A DNA stretch of 64,000 nucleotides from Ciona savignyi (Eukaryota; Chordata; Ascidiacea; Phlebobranchia; Cionidae), in contig CH003407.1 of the NCBI GenBank assembly GCA_000149265.1, forward strand, positions 7,269 through 71,268, in the 5' to 3' direction. Shown piece by piece: positions 12,801-22,986 of the stretch; position 1 is the first letter of the stretch; each line of letters starts with the position of its first letter. The translations under genes and the position numbers were made by a program. Below the pieces are notes generated by a model, which worked only from the letters and a program-made list of their open reading frames with translations, did no database searches and was not told the origin of the DNA.

Positions 12801-15800
12801 AAAGAAAAAGGTAAAAGTGACAAAATGGTGAAACACAAAAATTTCTGACAATTTAAGTTAGAAAAAAGGCTTAGGCATAGACACTGCAGCACAAGCAAAA
12901 ACTCTTCAAATAAGATATAAGTATAAAGAAAAAGGCTAACATAAAATACACAAAACACTGTAAAACATAATTTTTTGACTAAAAAAGGGCCCACTGCAGC
13001 ACAAGTGGTGCTACAACACAAAACAAAAATTCTTCACATTAATTTCATACATCAAAAAGTAACAAAGTGGTAAAAAACAAAAATTTCTGACACTTAAAAA
13101 GTTGGAAAAAAAGGTTTAGACATAGACACACTGCCGCACAAAAAGCGTTTCCACACAAACAAAAACTCTTCACATATATTCCATCACCTAACAAACCTCT
13201 AAACATCTAACGAACCTCTAATTTCCATAATGGAGGAGGATGCACGCTGTAGAAGAGATCAAGTCTTCCTCCAACTTCATCGCCGGACTTTCTTGCCTCT
13301 TTCACGAGGTTCTCCATCTGCGTCATGGATCTCTCGACTCGTCGTGAGCTGTCGCACTCGTTCAAACAGCGCAAGCGGAGCGCTTCAGACTGGATGCTCC
13401 AGCAGCTGCTCGAGTCCAAGAGGAACTGGAAGATGTTGGGAAAGTTCGAACTGTTTAGATTTACTCATATGTGAAAACTAAAAGGAGGGAAAGCGGGAAG
13501 GAGGAAAACTGCACACCAAAATGAAGATTATGATATTAGAGTTAGTTTTAAACATGGGGTTGGAGTTAGGGTTAGTTCTGGGGTTGAGATTAATGTTCAT
13601 GGCAAGGTTTAAATTAGTTTCCGTAATTTTATTAAGTAGTTTCCCTCCTTCCCTACTTTCCGCTTTTCATCCTTTTAGTGTTGCCTTACTCACAGGTTAT
13701 AAGGTGATGGACTGATTCTAAAGATTATGGAATCGAAACTAAATTGTGAATATGTCAACCGGTAAGGCGCTATGGAAAAAAGTTCGAATATTTTACCAGG
13801 TTGGATTTACTGGTAGGATGTAAGGCATTAAACCATCTAAAGGTTATGAAATCAAAACAATAGTAATCGGTTATGGCCTTGGTCAAAATGATTTAAGGAT
13901 GTTGCCTGAAACCAGTTGTTCAACGGTTAAATAAAAACTCTACCATTGTCTTGAATTTTCAAAGTGCAACTCAACCAGATAACATAATTCTGTAAGTGTG
14001 ACAAAGTAATATTGCAGCCCAACACATAATTACCTCCAAAATGGAGCCGGTTTCTTCTTGCCGGAGCCTGTGAGCTGGACTTGTCTTTTGCATGGCAGAA
14101 CTGGGTGGAAAGATATCATACAATTAATCAATTACACTGAGATTCAGAAGAATAAGGTGATTTTACTCTATGGACAAAAGCAAACGATAAGGGAAGTATT
14201 CAATATGGTAAAACGGTGTTAATGAATCCTAATGGATATTCCTTGCTTGATTTTGTTTTATTTCTTATACAAAAAAAAAGAACTTTTAGAAAATAATTTT
14301 AAAATCACCTTAAAAACAAAAAAAACTTGGAGAAATGACATTCTTTAAATAGGTAAATAACAATAAAAAAATGCATGTAATAAAAGCTGTCATAAAATCG
14401 TCCTATAGCAAAAAAATAAACTATTTATCAGAATGTGTTTATTAAACTTTAACAAAAGCAATTACCAAGCTGCTAAAACAACAACTGCTTGCTCAGGAAC
14501 CAATTCAACTGTAGTTATGTCATCTGGGTTGGAGAGCTTCACTTTCTCAAGGACTGTATCGTCATTCAAAACAAGGTTCTGGAAATTTTTTTTTTATCAA
14601 ATGAAATTTGGAAACAATAGTACCAAGCCTGGTACAGCTCAGCACAGACTGTTTCAGTGTAAATTTACAATACAATAGTATGGGTGGGTCCATGGTATCA
14701 CCTGGACCAGGAATATAGGCTATGATACCATACAAAAGTATGGGTGGGAGCATGGTATCACCTGGACCAGGAATATATGCTATGATACAATACAATAGTA
14801 TGGGTGGGACCATGGTATAACCTGGACCAGGAATATATGCTATGATACAATACAATAGTATGGGTGGGACCATGGTATACCCTGGACCAGGAATATATGC
14901 TATGATACAATACAATAGTATGGGTGGGACCATGGTATAACCTGGACCAGGAATATATGCTATGATACAATACAATAGTATGGGTGGGACCATGGTATAA
15001 CCTGGACCAGAATTGTAGGACATAGAAGGTCCGATTCCCCAACATTTAGAGTAACTCTCTCTCAGACCAGGTATATAGAATATACATGTTAAAATCTTGC
15101 ACACAACATATATAAATTAATTTTACAAAACGTCACTAAATTATTACGGATCACTTACAACTGGTAAAGAATTCAAATGAGTTATCTTGGATTGCAGATC
15201 GCAGCCTTCCACCTTGCTTGCAACAAACTGTAGCTGGGAGACGGGCGTCTGTTGAAACTTTGTCCGCACACCCAATGCACCTGAAGGATTTCGTCAAATC
15301 TTAATAACATTATATAGAACCTGGCACCAATATTAAACAGCTTATATACATATATACCAGGCACGAACTACAGTCCAAATCCTGCCTGCCGGGTCTTTTA
15401 TTCTGATCTGTCGAATGTTATCGACATGTTGCAAGACTAAATAACGATGTAACAGCTAAATAATGATGCTACATGCTATAATGAGGTCATAGCTATGTTT
15501 GTGCGTCACTTGAAGCAACATTCTTTTCCAGTTTTAACCAAAATGTACCGAATTTCTTAGTTAAATGTTTTTTAATAACAGTAATTAACTATTTGTAAAT
15601 GGCGCTCAATCACTTGGCCCGCAAGAATAAGAATAAAATAATTTTGGTCCCTTATTCAACAAATAGGCCCATTCCTGATGACATCCAGATCCATGAATGA
15701 CATACCATGCCCATATTTTATGTGATCCTAAAAACCTACATTAAATAGTCCGTCTATATGCACTAAGTTCGGTTAAAGATATAGCTGATACTATAATTTT

Positions 15801-18544
15801 ATCGAAAATACAAAATTCATTAAAGTGTATTTTACATGAAAACTGATGCTGTATCTACAATTTCCAAAACACTTTAGCTCCCCACCTATACCTTAGGGAT
15901 TAAACACAAGACAACAATTCTAAAATGAAATTTCTTACCGGTAAAGTTAAAGGAAATGCCCGACAGTTTTTTGGCTTTTTCAAAATGATCATTCGCAACT
16001 TTATATTGATGAAACGTCAGCAACAAAAGTCCAGCTTCCAGATGCAATTGTAACAGAAGGGACCTAAACAGTTTACTGTTAGGATAGGAAAGGATATTTA
16101 TGTTTATCGCCTTGAATGGGAAAACCAATGGGGTTAACACATGGGCAATCGTCAGATCACCTTACGCCCATCATCGGGTTACCGGAGCTATTGCATTGTG
16201 TTGTGTATAATAGACATGTTCCTTTAATTTGGTAGAACCCATTAATCCGCTGGGTTCAGGCAATGTCCGTAAAGTGCCTTGCCCAAGGACACAACCGACT
16301 AGCTAGCGACCGGTTTCACACCTGCAACCTTTCGATTGAAAGGCGATGCACTTAACCTCCAGCCTAACAGAACGAATCAGTCACAGATACACATCAGATG
16401 CACTGCATTATTACAATGATAATAACCTATTTTACCGGTAAAATTTTAACACATCAGTTAACAGCTAACAATATGGGCTTTTATTAACTAAAAAATAATG
16501 ACCATAAAAACTCCCAAGACGAAGTAATACTGATTAGTCAAAAAATAAGCTTGCATTTTCCCAATACTAATAATGGTTAAAATCTGAATAATTAGCTGGT
16601 TTGCAATTATCAGCTTATTTTACAGCCAAGTTAAGGACCTACTAAACTGAAAAATATTAACCATAAAAACTTCTAAACAAATTAATACTGATTCGTTAAA
16701 AAAGAAGCTTGGAAATAATTGCCAATTTTTCAGACCCATTTAACACAAAACAACAAATATTTTGTCAATTTTAAAGAATCGAACAACCGCAGTCGCATAC
16801 TTATTTTCCGCTAAATCCAGGAATTCAGCTTGCAGAGATCGTTGTAACAAGTCATCAACATCGCGCAGTAAGCTATCGGTTATCTCATCTAGTATCTGCT
16901 GGTGGGCTATGTGGCATCTCAGCAACCACCAGTGCACAGTCTGGATGGGACAGAGAATTATCATTTTTAAACGAATGTGTGGAACAAAGCCCGACAGATT
17001 TAGTCTAGTGGTTAAGTGCGTCGCCTTTCAGTCGAATGGTTGCATGTTCGAAACTGGTCGCTAGCTAGTTAGTTGTGTCCTTGGACAAGGCACCTAACGG
17101 ACATTGCCTAAACCCAGGGAATTTGATGGGTTTTACCAAATTGAAGGAACGTGTCTATCATATACAACACACTGCAATATCTCCGGTAACCTGACGGTGG
17201 GCACGAGGTGATCTGACGATTGCCCGTGTGTTTACCCCCTTGGTTTTCTCATACACGGGGATAAACATAGATATCCTATCCTATCCGGAATACAATGGTA
17301 GGCCTTCTCAAGGGTTCGAAAAAAATTAACATGGTTTCCATATAAACACCATTTACATGAACTTTTGGGAGAGTTTACTTTTACCTTGAATTCTGTGACT
17401 TCCAACAACTGATTTAAGCATTCTTTCGCGAGGTACAGGTAATGTGGGGCTTTCGTTAGGTGATAGATCTTCTGTTCGTCACTTTTCAATTGCTCGTATA
17501 TTCTCGAAAGGATTTCATCAGTCTGGTATATTTAAATGAAGCTGGGTGTACTTTTTTGTAAAAAAAATTGTAAATTCCGGGAATTGGGAATTAAATAAAT
17601 GTAGTCTGAAATTATCATTAAAGAATTCATCTATTTACGATAGTTTTCACAAAGTACATTTTGTCGTCCAAAACTTCCCTGTATTAATAAAAATATAATA
17701 TAAATGTAGTTTAAACAGCAATGCTGAAATATATTTAAAAATATCAAATTACCTTTTCACATTCCCAAGGATATAGAATATCGACGATCGGACCTGTCCA
17801 ATTTATCTGCACAAACAACTGAAGACAGGACACTCCATAACAGTACAACACAATCTGCCTGCAATTATTACAAGATTAATTGATTCTGGTTGGGTTATGC
17901 ACTTACTTTTTAAGAACACCAAGGATTTCCCCAGTACAAGATACACAGTTCTATCCCAAGTGCCAGGTGTAAGACAATGCTTATAAACACAGTAATAGTC
18001 AGAGTTTGGTTCCTTGAACTATACTTGAGTATTGAATGTATTTGAAAAAATGATTAAAAGTTCACACAAAGTAGAAGAACACAAAAAGTTCATAAGAGTC
18101 AAGAACGAATCAAACACAGTTCTGTGCATTGTCCTCTGTCTTATCTATGAGACAACACTGCCCGAAATAATAGTAATTTCTTCTAAAAAGGCCTTTAACG
18201 GATAATGCTCCACCTTTTTATGATAAACCTCCAATTTTTATGAAGTTTGTAAAGTAATAACTGAATTTGAACACTTTGTAATTGCTCTGGTTATTTTTAA
18301 CTCCAAAGGTAACTTACCTTTCGCAACTTGTGTGCTTAGACAAGCTTCCAGTTATAGATTCTTCAAGTTCAAGGAGCAATTTAACTTTGGGAAACTTTTG
18401 CAGGCAAAGATGCAAGCATTTCTTGTAGTCTTGCTTGATCAATGCTTCACATATTTCCCTTACCGGCTCCACAAAATCTATAATTTTTTGCTTGGCAGTT
18501 ATTACATTTCTCAGGCATAGTCTCATAATTCTAACACAATACAT
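3886..18544 (-). CDS. TTC27: Tetratricopeptide repeat protein 27 (TTC27)
   Basis: TPR protein recognised along its length by similarity, recalled from memory, to vertebrate TTC27. Exons in transcript order: 18318-18544, 17753-17868, 17385-17522, 16801-16940, 15939-16063, 15159-15280, 14466-14578, 14034-14079, 13216-13425, 12426-12626, 10769-10918, 10097-10195, 9906-9958, 8451-8582, 7324-7421, 5011-5259 and 3886-3998. Introns are GT-AG and phases agree. Diagnostic segments are [42 protein letters not shown] and the TPR stretch [17 protein letters not shown]. The start at 18544 is the first ATG of the first clear exon; an extra upstream exon is possible. The 8451-8582 exon enters and leaves in frame but its middle is shifted and shows TGA and TAA (see findings). 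For the last exon I chose the acceptor at 3999-4000 because it keeps phase. An AATAAA on this strand lies at 3855-3860. Confidence 0.9.
4090..4386 (-). repeat. SINE family A, near full length
   Basis: Reading on the minus strand, the tRNA-like head is at the right end (GGTTAGTCTGGCGGTTAAG) and the TATCC-type tail at the left. It lies in the last intron of TTC27, 85 bp from the final exon. Confidence 0.85.
4587..4735. mobile_element. MITE family D copy (CAGGGTTGGGCAAC end)
   Basis: Shares CAGGGTTGGGCAACTTCTC, AATAGTATTCAATATC and ACAGTCTGCGGGC with copies at 9585, 18718 (reverse) and 49643 (reverse). The GGCAAC end suggests a hAT-like MITE; target duplications are not clear. Confidence 0.55.
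5336..5480 (-). mobile_element. Fragment of hAT-like MITE family C
   Basis: Matches, in reverse, the right part of the element at 11066-11426: GGTGCGCCGCAGGGGTTAGC, then AACTACTAGACCTAAATGG. Only one end is present. Confidence 0.6.
5608..5745. repeat. Direct tandem duplication, unit about 67 bp
   Basis: The block beginning GTTGATAGTGAAAAGTAATA and ending CAGCTTCGGTAAGCT occurs twice head to tail with almost no divergence, implying a recent duplication within a TTC27 intron. Confidence 0.8.
5870..6055. repeat. 22-bp minisatellite, left half
   Basis: Tandem copies of a 22-bp unit, ACACCCATTAAGACCCATCT plus two bases. The array resumes at 6929 after an 873-bp insertion and is intronic in TTC27. 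Confidence 0.9.
6056..6928. mobile_element. piggyBac-type MITE inserted in the minisatellite
   Basis: The element starts CCCTTTAACTGCC and ends TTAAAGGG, giving inverted ends CCCTTTAA/TTAAAGGG. TTAA is present on both sides (6052-6055 and 6929-6932), and the 22-bp array resumes in register after it. TTAA targets and CCCTTT-like ends are characteristic of piggyBac transposons. I see no transposase frame, so it is non-autonomous. The interior carries three perfect TGACGTCA palindromes (6213-6220, 6233-6240, 6359-6366) and A/T runs. Confidence 0.8.
6929..7245. repeat. 22-bp minisatellite, right half
   Basis: Continuation of the 22-bp array with variant units (GACATAACTTTACACCC, GACCCATTGATACACCC). 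The order of variants suggests internal block duplications. Confidence 0.9.
7810..8103 (-). repeat. SINE family A, full length
   Basis: Head at the right (minus strand), with the A-box-like and B-box-like segments of a tRNA promoter, and a repeated TATCC tail at the left. Intronic in TTC27. Confidence 0.9.
8590..8975. repeat. Four tandem copies of a unit of about 100 bp
   Basis: Copies start near 8611, 8710, 8805 and 8911 and share TTCTTTGGCAGATTAAAA and GTGATTTAGGG. The array begins just upstream, in transcript sense, of the TTC27 exon at 8451-8582. Confidence 0.8.
9585..9735. mobile_element. MITE family D copy, degenerate
   Basis: Shares ATGAATAGTATTTAATATC and ACAGTCTGCGGGCC with the copy at 4587. 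Intronic in TTC27. Confidence 0.5.
11066..11426. mobile_element. hAT-like MITE family C
   Basis: Ends are CAGTGGTTCTCGATC and GAGAAACACTG, partly inverted. The flanks TTCTAATG and ATCTAAAG match at 6 of 8 positions. The GGCGCACC/GTCGCGCACC segments near each end also pair. Intronic in TTC27. Confidence 0.65.
13536..13680 (+). repeat. Dispersed GTTAGGGTT-rich repeat
   Basis: Near-identical to bases 15-125 (AAACATGGGGTTGGAGTTAG, then TTTCCCTCCTTCCC). It resembles telomeric TTAGGG only locally and is interspersed, so it is a dispersed repeat. Confidence 0.7.
14655..15012. repeat. 60-bp minisatellite, six units
   Basis: Units of exactly 60 bp share TGGGTGGGACCATGGTATAA, CCTGGACCAGGAATATATGC and TATGATACAATACAATAG. 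Because 60 is divisible by 3, long spurious open frames cross it on the minus strand. It sits in a TTC27 intron between exons 14466-14578 and 15159-15280. Confidence 0.95.
16080..16370 (-). repeat. SINE family A copy
   Basis: Full body with a degraded tRNA-like head at the right; the tail lies 17 bp upstream (in transcript sense) of the TTC27 exon 15939-16063. Confidence 0.85.
16991..17287 (+). repeat. SINE family A, full length
   Basis: Head TTTAGTCTAGTGGTTAAG, B-box-like GGTTGCATGTTCGAAAC (a good RNA polymerase III B box), body, and a TATCCTATCCTATCC tail. It lies opposite to TTC27. Confidence 0.9.
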
Positions 18545-19674
18545 GTTAGGATGGGATATTTATGTTTAATCTGGTAAATGGGAAAACCAAGGGGGAAAAC
18601 ACACACGGGCAATCATCTGTTTTGGAAAAATGCTGCACGTTTCAATTTCGTATATTGCTTCATTCCCTTACACAAATATGCCTATCTAGATTTTAAAATA
18701 GGAAGACAAGATAGTCATAGGCAACATACGCCCCGCTGGCTTTGTTTGGCCCATAAAGGGATTTTGGCCTGCTGACTGTATCTAACCATAATCTATTAAT
18801 TAAGATATTGAATACTATTAATGTTATAATCCGACCCACCAAAGACTTCATTTTTAAGAAAAGAGAAGTTGCCCACCCCTGTTATAGACTGTAACACAGT
18901 AAACAGATAGGAGTTATTACAAACCTTTGGTGTCAAATTCTTTTTCTGACCCAAACGTACAGAGTTCGAAATTTAAGCATATCTTCTTGTCCATTTGGTC
19001 TCAAACCACAGAAATTTTAACCAAAAGACAATTTTAATATCAATACCCCAACAGCACAAGAAATAATCTAATGCAACACAAATGCTATTATTGTTCAAAC
19101 TTAATGCCAAACAAACACACAGGTTACAGCTAATACACCATAACTGGGTAAGATAATTGTACAAAACTCAAATATTATTTCAGAAAATTTTGCCATCCCA
19201 ATAAAGAGATAGTGTATTTCTCTGCAACTAAATATTATGTGGAAACAGGAAATTGATTTTGGTTATTAAGCAAACTATTTCGGCACATACAGCTTATAAG
19301 AGAGTGTATTTAGGTGATCACTCAGTCATGTATATGTGCAGTGCAGACAATTCAGTGTTTCCAACAAGGTTTGATAAATCTTGCAGTGCTAGTATATTCT
19401 GGGTACCATAGTCATGTCTGCTAGTGTAATAATGGTTTATAAATCGGTTAAAAATTTAAATTGTTGATACAGCAATATGAAATTGCATGTATACTTTTTA
19501 GGGGTAGTTGTATAATACATTTCGAGTCCTAATATACCATTTTTACGGTTGAAATTTACACTTTTTTGTGTCAAATGTTGGAGACAGCAACGAACATCAT
19601 TTTTTATAAGATACTGGTTTTGGTATCTATGAACACTGCTGCGTAGACACGCTGTCATGACCGGAAGACCTTAT
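18545..19674. other. Intergenic DNA between NFU1 (end) and TTC27 (start)
   Basis: No gene seen. It holds a SINE A tail fragment at 18545-18615, directly abutting the first TTC27 exon, and a MITE family D copy at 18718-18888 (reverse), with ends GGCAACATACG and GTTGCCCACCCCTG. It is expected to contain the TTC27 promoter; no TATA box is obvious. Confidence 0.5.
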
Positions 19675-20524
19675 TTACTCAGGTTTCTCTTTCCGTTTGA
19701 TCATATCCTCCAGTTTGTTGAATGCTTCTTCGGAAACAAGATCTGTCTCATCTTTCATCTCTTCCACTCCCCATGACTTCGGGGATGTAGAACTTGAGCA
19801 TATTTTCGATCCCGCTTTTCAGCGTTACACTCGAGCTCGGGCAGTTGCTGCACGATCCTTGTAATTTCAACTTTACCATCCCTGTGTCAGGATCGAAGCC
19901 TTTGTATATAATATCACCTCCATCCTCCATCACAGTGGGACGGATACGGGTGTCAAGAAGTTCTTTCACCATGGCGACAATCTCATCATCGTCATCTTCA
20001 ATAGTGGTGTCCGAAAACGGCTCCTCGTCGGTCAGGACCGGTATGTTGCCGGCCGTGAAGAAATCCATGACCACCGAGTAGATTTCGGGTTTTAAAATCT
20101 TCCACTGTACCTCTTCGTCTGCTCTGGTGACGGTTAAAAAGTCAGGGCCGAGAAACACAGCCTTGACGCCTTCGACCGCAAAGAGTCGTTTCGCAAGCGG
20201 CGATTTATGGGAATTTTTCCAGTCCGGAAAGTCGGCTGTCCCACTGCCTAGCACCGATACACCAGGTACAAATTTTAAACAGTTTGGGTTCGGTGTCTCG
20301 AATGTTTGAATGAACATGGACCGTTTCTGGCCCATAAAAGTACACGGTAAGTTTTGCAATAACTTTGCATTTTGGGTCAATGGATATGTAGATGCATTTT
20401 TGTATGTGAAGCGCTGAATTGGACCGATCGATTTTAAATTAATAAAAGATGATGGTGTAGCGATTGTGAAGCGATTAGTCATTTTTGTGGATCTCGATAG
20501 AGATTTTAAAATAATACTTGCCAT
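19675..20524 (-). CDS. NFU1: NFU1 iron-sulphur cluster scaffold, mitochondrial
   Basis: Single-exon gene. NFU1 carries Fe-S clusters to mitochondrial targets such as lipoate synthase and respiratory complexes. The order is a basic N-terminal presequence, then the Nfu N-terminal domain beginning [16 protein letters not shown], then the NifU-like C-terminal domain with [11 protein letters not shown] and the cluster-binding pair GSCSNCPSS. The start is the ATG at 20522-20524, 46 nt after the MRPS21 stop. After FYIPEV the frame hits a premature TGA (stop about 19748). Removing one G from the GGGG run at 19769-19772 restores a conserved end ([20 protein letters not shown]) to a TAA at 19675-19677. 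I take that longer version as the true CDS and the extra G as a probable consensus error. Confidence 0.9.
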
Positions 20525-20570
20525 TGTAATGTCCAAGTTTCTTAAAAAGTTAAAATGCGTTAGAGCGTAT
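20525..20570 (-). promoter_or_regulatory. Intercistronic spacer with probable trans-splice acceptor
   Basis: Only 46 nt separate the MRPS21 stop from the NFU1 ATG. A pyrimidine-rich TTTTAACTTTTTAAG followed by AAACTTGG lies 18 nt before the ATG. That is where a spliced leader would be joined if the two genes are one operon, as known in ascidians. Confidence 0.55.
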
Positions 20571-20846
20571 TCAAATACGCCAAGGGTCTCGTCGGTTCTT
20601 TTGCATAAGAAAACTAACTTTCACTTCCATCTCATCATTGTAAATCTTTTTGCATTCCTCGTAAGCGATTCTGCGTCTTCTCATCCACGGTTTCTCGTAA
20701 TATCGGTTTCTTTTCGTGGTCTGCAGGACTTGTTCGTAGCTTAGTTTGCGATTGAGTGTCTGGTAGGCTTCCTCCCAGTCATAACCCAACTGCTTGTTAT
20801 GATGAGAAATCACAGTGCGCGAAAACCACTTAATGTGCTTAGCCAT
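20571..20846 (-). CDS. MRPS21: Mitochondrial ribosomal protein S21 (bS21m)
   Basis: A 91-residue single-exon protein of the small mitochondrial ribosomal subunit. Recognised by the MAKH start, the [15 protein letters not shown] segment (human AYRTLNRIL...), the RRYYEKP-like block [13 protein letters not shown], and the end [11 protein letters not shown]. Length fits the family (about 87 residues in human). A TTTTCAG acceptor lies 19 nt before the ATG, consistent with trans-splicing or a short 5' intron. It lies directly upstream of NFU1 on the same strand, and both products are mitochondrial. Confidence 0.93.
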   Translation of the reverse strand: MAKHIKWFSRTVISHHNKQLGYDWEEAYQTLNRKLSYEQVLQTTKRNRYYEKPWMRRRRIAYEECKKIYNDEMEVKVSFLMQKNRRDPWRI

Positions 20847-21110
20847 ACAAATCTTAACACCATTTGTCCTGAAAATAGAAGAAAATTTAAAGAATTAAAA
20901 AAAAAACATTTAATTAAAAGGAAGTTTAACATAAAAATACACGAATGTAATTTTAACCTTTGAAAATGTGGAACAAATTGACACAATTATCTTTAATTAA
21001 AAATAAAAAGGTTCAAAATACAGGCTTAGGAAGTCTATGGTATTACGCTACTTTTCTACTATGGAAAAATATGTAGGAATATCCCCTACGCTACAAGAAA
21101 AACATTTATG

Positions 21111-22459
21111 TCACGATTCCGTTTGTGCGAGTCTTAGCTTTTTTAATGCTTCAAGAACTATGTCTTCATAGTCTTCTCTGTGTGTTAAAAGCTCACTTTT
21201 TGATGCTTCTGCATTTTTTGCACATTTTTCTTGCGTCAATTGAATTTCATTTACAAACTTTTGTCTCAGGTCGTTAAATGGATCGTTTGAGGTTTCTGAA
21301 TCATTGGAATTAACAAAATCTCGCATTGCATCTTCGTTTTCCTTCACACATGATAAAAATTGTCGCAGCGCGTTGTCTGATTGAGAGTTTTTTAATTTGA
21401 CCCATGCAGATAAGATCGACTCCATAGGCTTACACACAAATTCAATCAATTTCTGTTCACATTGATTATATGCCTCTAAGACAAGCCTGAGTACATCCTC
21501 AACATAGCAAGAGTAAATAGCGTTGATATCCGACTGTTTGCTTAATTCAGTTTTTACAGCTGCCAATTCAAGCTTGTGCATCATTGTTAAGTAACTGTGA
21601 GCTTTACACACTGCAGATGCAGCTGATTTTACATCGCTTCTGCGCCGGACATTGGGAGCTATTCCAGACAACACTGCGCTTGGCGCAAAAGCTCCGAATT
21701 TCTCTGGACGTTGTATCACAGTCCATGGGGCAGAAGGGTAAAGCAGCGACACTGACAACAAATCCTGGCACGATTTTTCCAAAGAACATTTGCACTCGTC
21801 GCATTTTATTTTTAGCTTCTCAAAAGAATTTGAGAATAAATATTTACTCGCAGAGCATACCACTTTTGGTGGCTTTGTTTCAGCAGAGGGAATCATTATT
21901 TCCAGCATTGCTTGAAGGCTATGCAGTTTCTTATATAGTTTTGCTAATTCGTCTTCTAGTTTAGACACATTTACAAGGTTAAGGTGTTTGGCGTCTGCCT
22001 TACATATATCAATACAAGTAAGATTAGGTTGATTTGAAAATTTGCAACCAGTCAGTTGAGGTATTTTTAATCTGTCAGATGAAGACAGAATTTGTTGCTT
22101 GTAAGGCTACCCTTTAACCTTTGCATTTGTTGAATATTTGAGATTAATTGTTTTCTTGATACTTTTACTAAAGGGCCTGGTTCCTTCTGACCAAGTAATC
22201 CTTGGAATTCTTGAATCAGCGAAATAAGAGCATTTTCTGTTTCTACAAGTATATCGGTACGCGACGAGACAGCATCATTTAAAAGCATGCACTGTCGCTC
22301 CAGCTGAATTATCTGTGACTTTAGCATTAAACTTCGTCGAGCGTCGTAACTTTCAACTTTACTTTCTTCTATAAGCTGTTTTTGTGTTTGTTTAAGCGAC
22401 TCGTTCTCGGCTTTCAGACAGGCAACCTCTTCCTCCAGTTTCTTTATTCTTTTCTCCAT
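21111..22459 (-). CDS. Coiled-coil protein of unknown family (second operon cistron)
   Basis: Starts at the ATG at 22457-22459, 5 nt after the ZNHIT1 stop codon. The N-terminal part is a strong coiled coil (MEKRIKKLEEEVACLKAENE). The C-terminal part (about 285 residues) is helical, Glu/Lys/Ser-rich, with scattered cysteines (CDECKCSLEKSC). Two overlapping frames are needed: one ends at TAA 22067-22069, and the other is open from about 22110 to the stop at 21111. The second has coding-like composition upstream of any ATG. I infer one protein interrupted by a single-base error, or less likely two cistrons. I do not recognise a family. Confidence 0.6.
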
Positions 22460-22464
22460 ACTTT
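22460..22464 (-). promoter_or_regulatory. Five-base intercistronic junction of a candidate operon
   Basis: The ZNHIT1 stop TAA (22465-22467) is followed by AAAGT and then the ATG of the next gene. There is no room for a promoter, so the second cistron is probably released by spliced-leader trans-splicing at the AAAAG, or read by reinitiation. Confidence 0.6.
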
Positions 22465-22986
22465 TTATACGGTCCACTTAAGACAACGTGTGTCTTGGTG
22501 CGTTCCAAGGCACTTTACACTGCAATACCGCGTTCCACAAGAAACGCATGTGTAGGTGGAGAAAAATCCGCAAACTGCGCAAAAATGACGCGGAGGAATT
22601 TTCGACGGCAGACTGCTGATGGTGAAATAATTTGGTCTGTCACTCTTCTCTGTCGCTAGTCTCTCGGCCTCAATGACAGCGGCAAAAGTTTTACGAAAAC
22701 GCTGCTTGAAATGATCACTTCGAAGGCGCTTCTTTTTCTTAGAGGGTTGTGGAGTTTCACTCTCTTCTTCTTGGTCGGAAGGTATTCCAAACTTTGGTCT
22801 TTTCTTTTTTAAATCTGGTAGATTTTCCAACGGGTCTTCCTGAAAATTGTCCTTTTCAAGAGCTTCCAACTGCCGATTTAACCTCCTTTTTCTGGTGGCA
22901 AGATCTAGGACCCGCCGAGAGTTTACTTCAAGCAATCTAGAAGATTCTCTACGGGGTGCAGCTACGTTTTCCAAGGCTGGTGCCAT
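22465..22986 (-). CDS. ZNHIT1: Zinc finger HIT domain protein 1 (SRCAP/SWR1 subunit)
   Basis: A 173-residue intronless protein of the remodeller that deposits histone H2A.Z, acting in the nucleus. The N-terminal half has the conserved RVLDLATRKRRLNRQLEALE segment and a basic KKKKRLRSDHFKQRFRK block. The C-terminus is a complete HIT zinc finger, FCAVCGFFSTYTCVSCGTRY then C...H...C, ending LKWTV exactly as in human. It is first in a same-strand pair and divergent to BRF1 across 1.3 kb. Confidence 0.95.
   Translation of the reverse strand: MAPALENVAAPRRESSRLLEVNSRRVLDLATRKRRLNRQLEALEKDNFQEDPLENLPDLKKKRPKFGIPSDQEEESETPQPSKKKKRLRSDHFKQRFRKTFAAVIEAERLATEKSDRPNYFTISSLPSKIPPRHFCAVCGFFSTYTCVSCGTRYCSVKCLGTHQDTRCLKWTV

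Noticed and set aside
14562..15104. 180-residue repeat protein on the minus strand
   Set aside because: Produced by the 60-bp minisatellite, whose unit is a multiple of three; lies in an intron next to a true TTC27 exon.
20534..20536. NFU1 start at a TTG codon
   Set aside because: An ATG in frame 12 bases downstream (20522-20524) is the normal choice and fits the presequence.
22067..22112. Very short intron (GTAGCC...CATCTGACAG) joining the two coiled-coil frames
   Set aside because: It would be 39 nt and the phases do not match: joining gives GAT followed by TAA.
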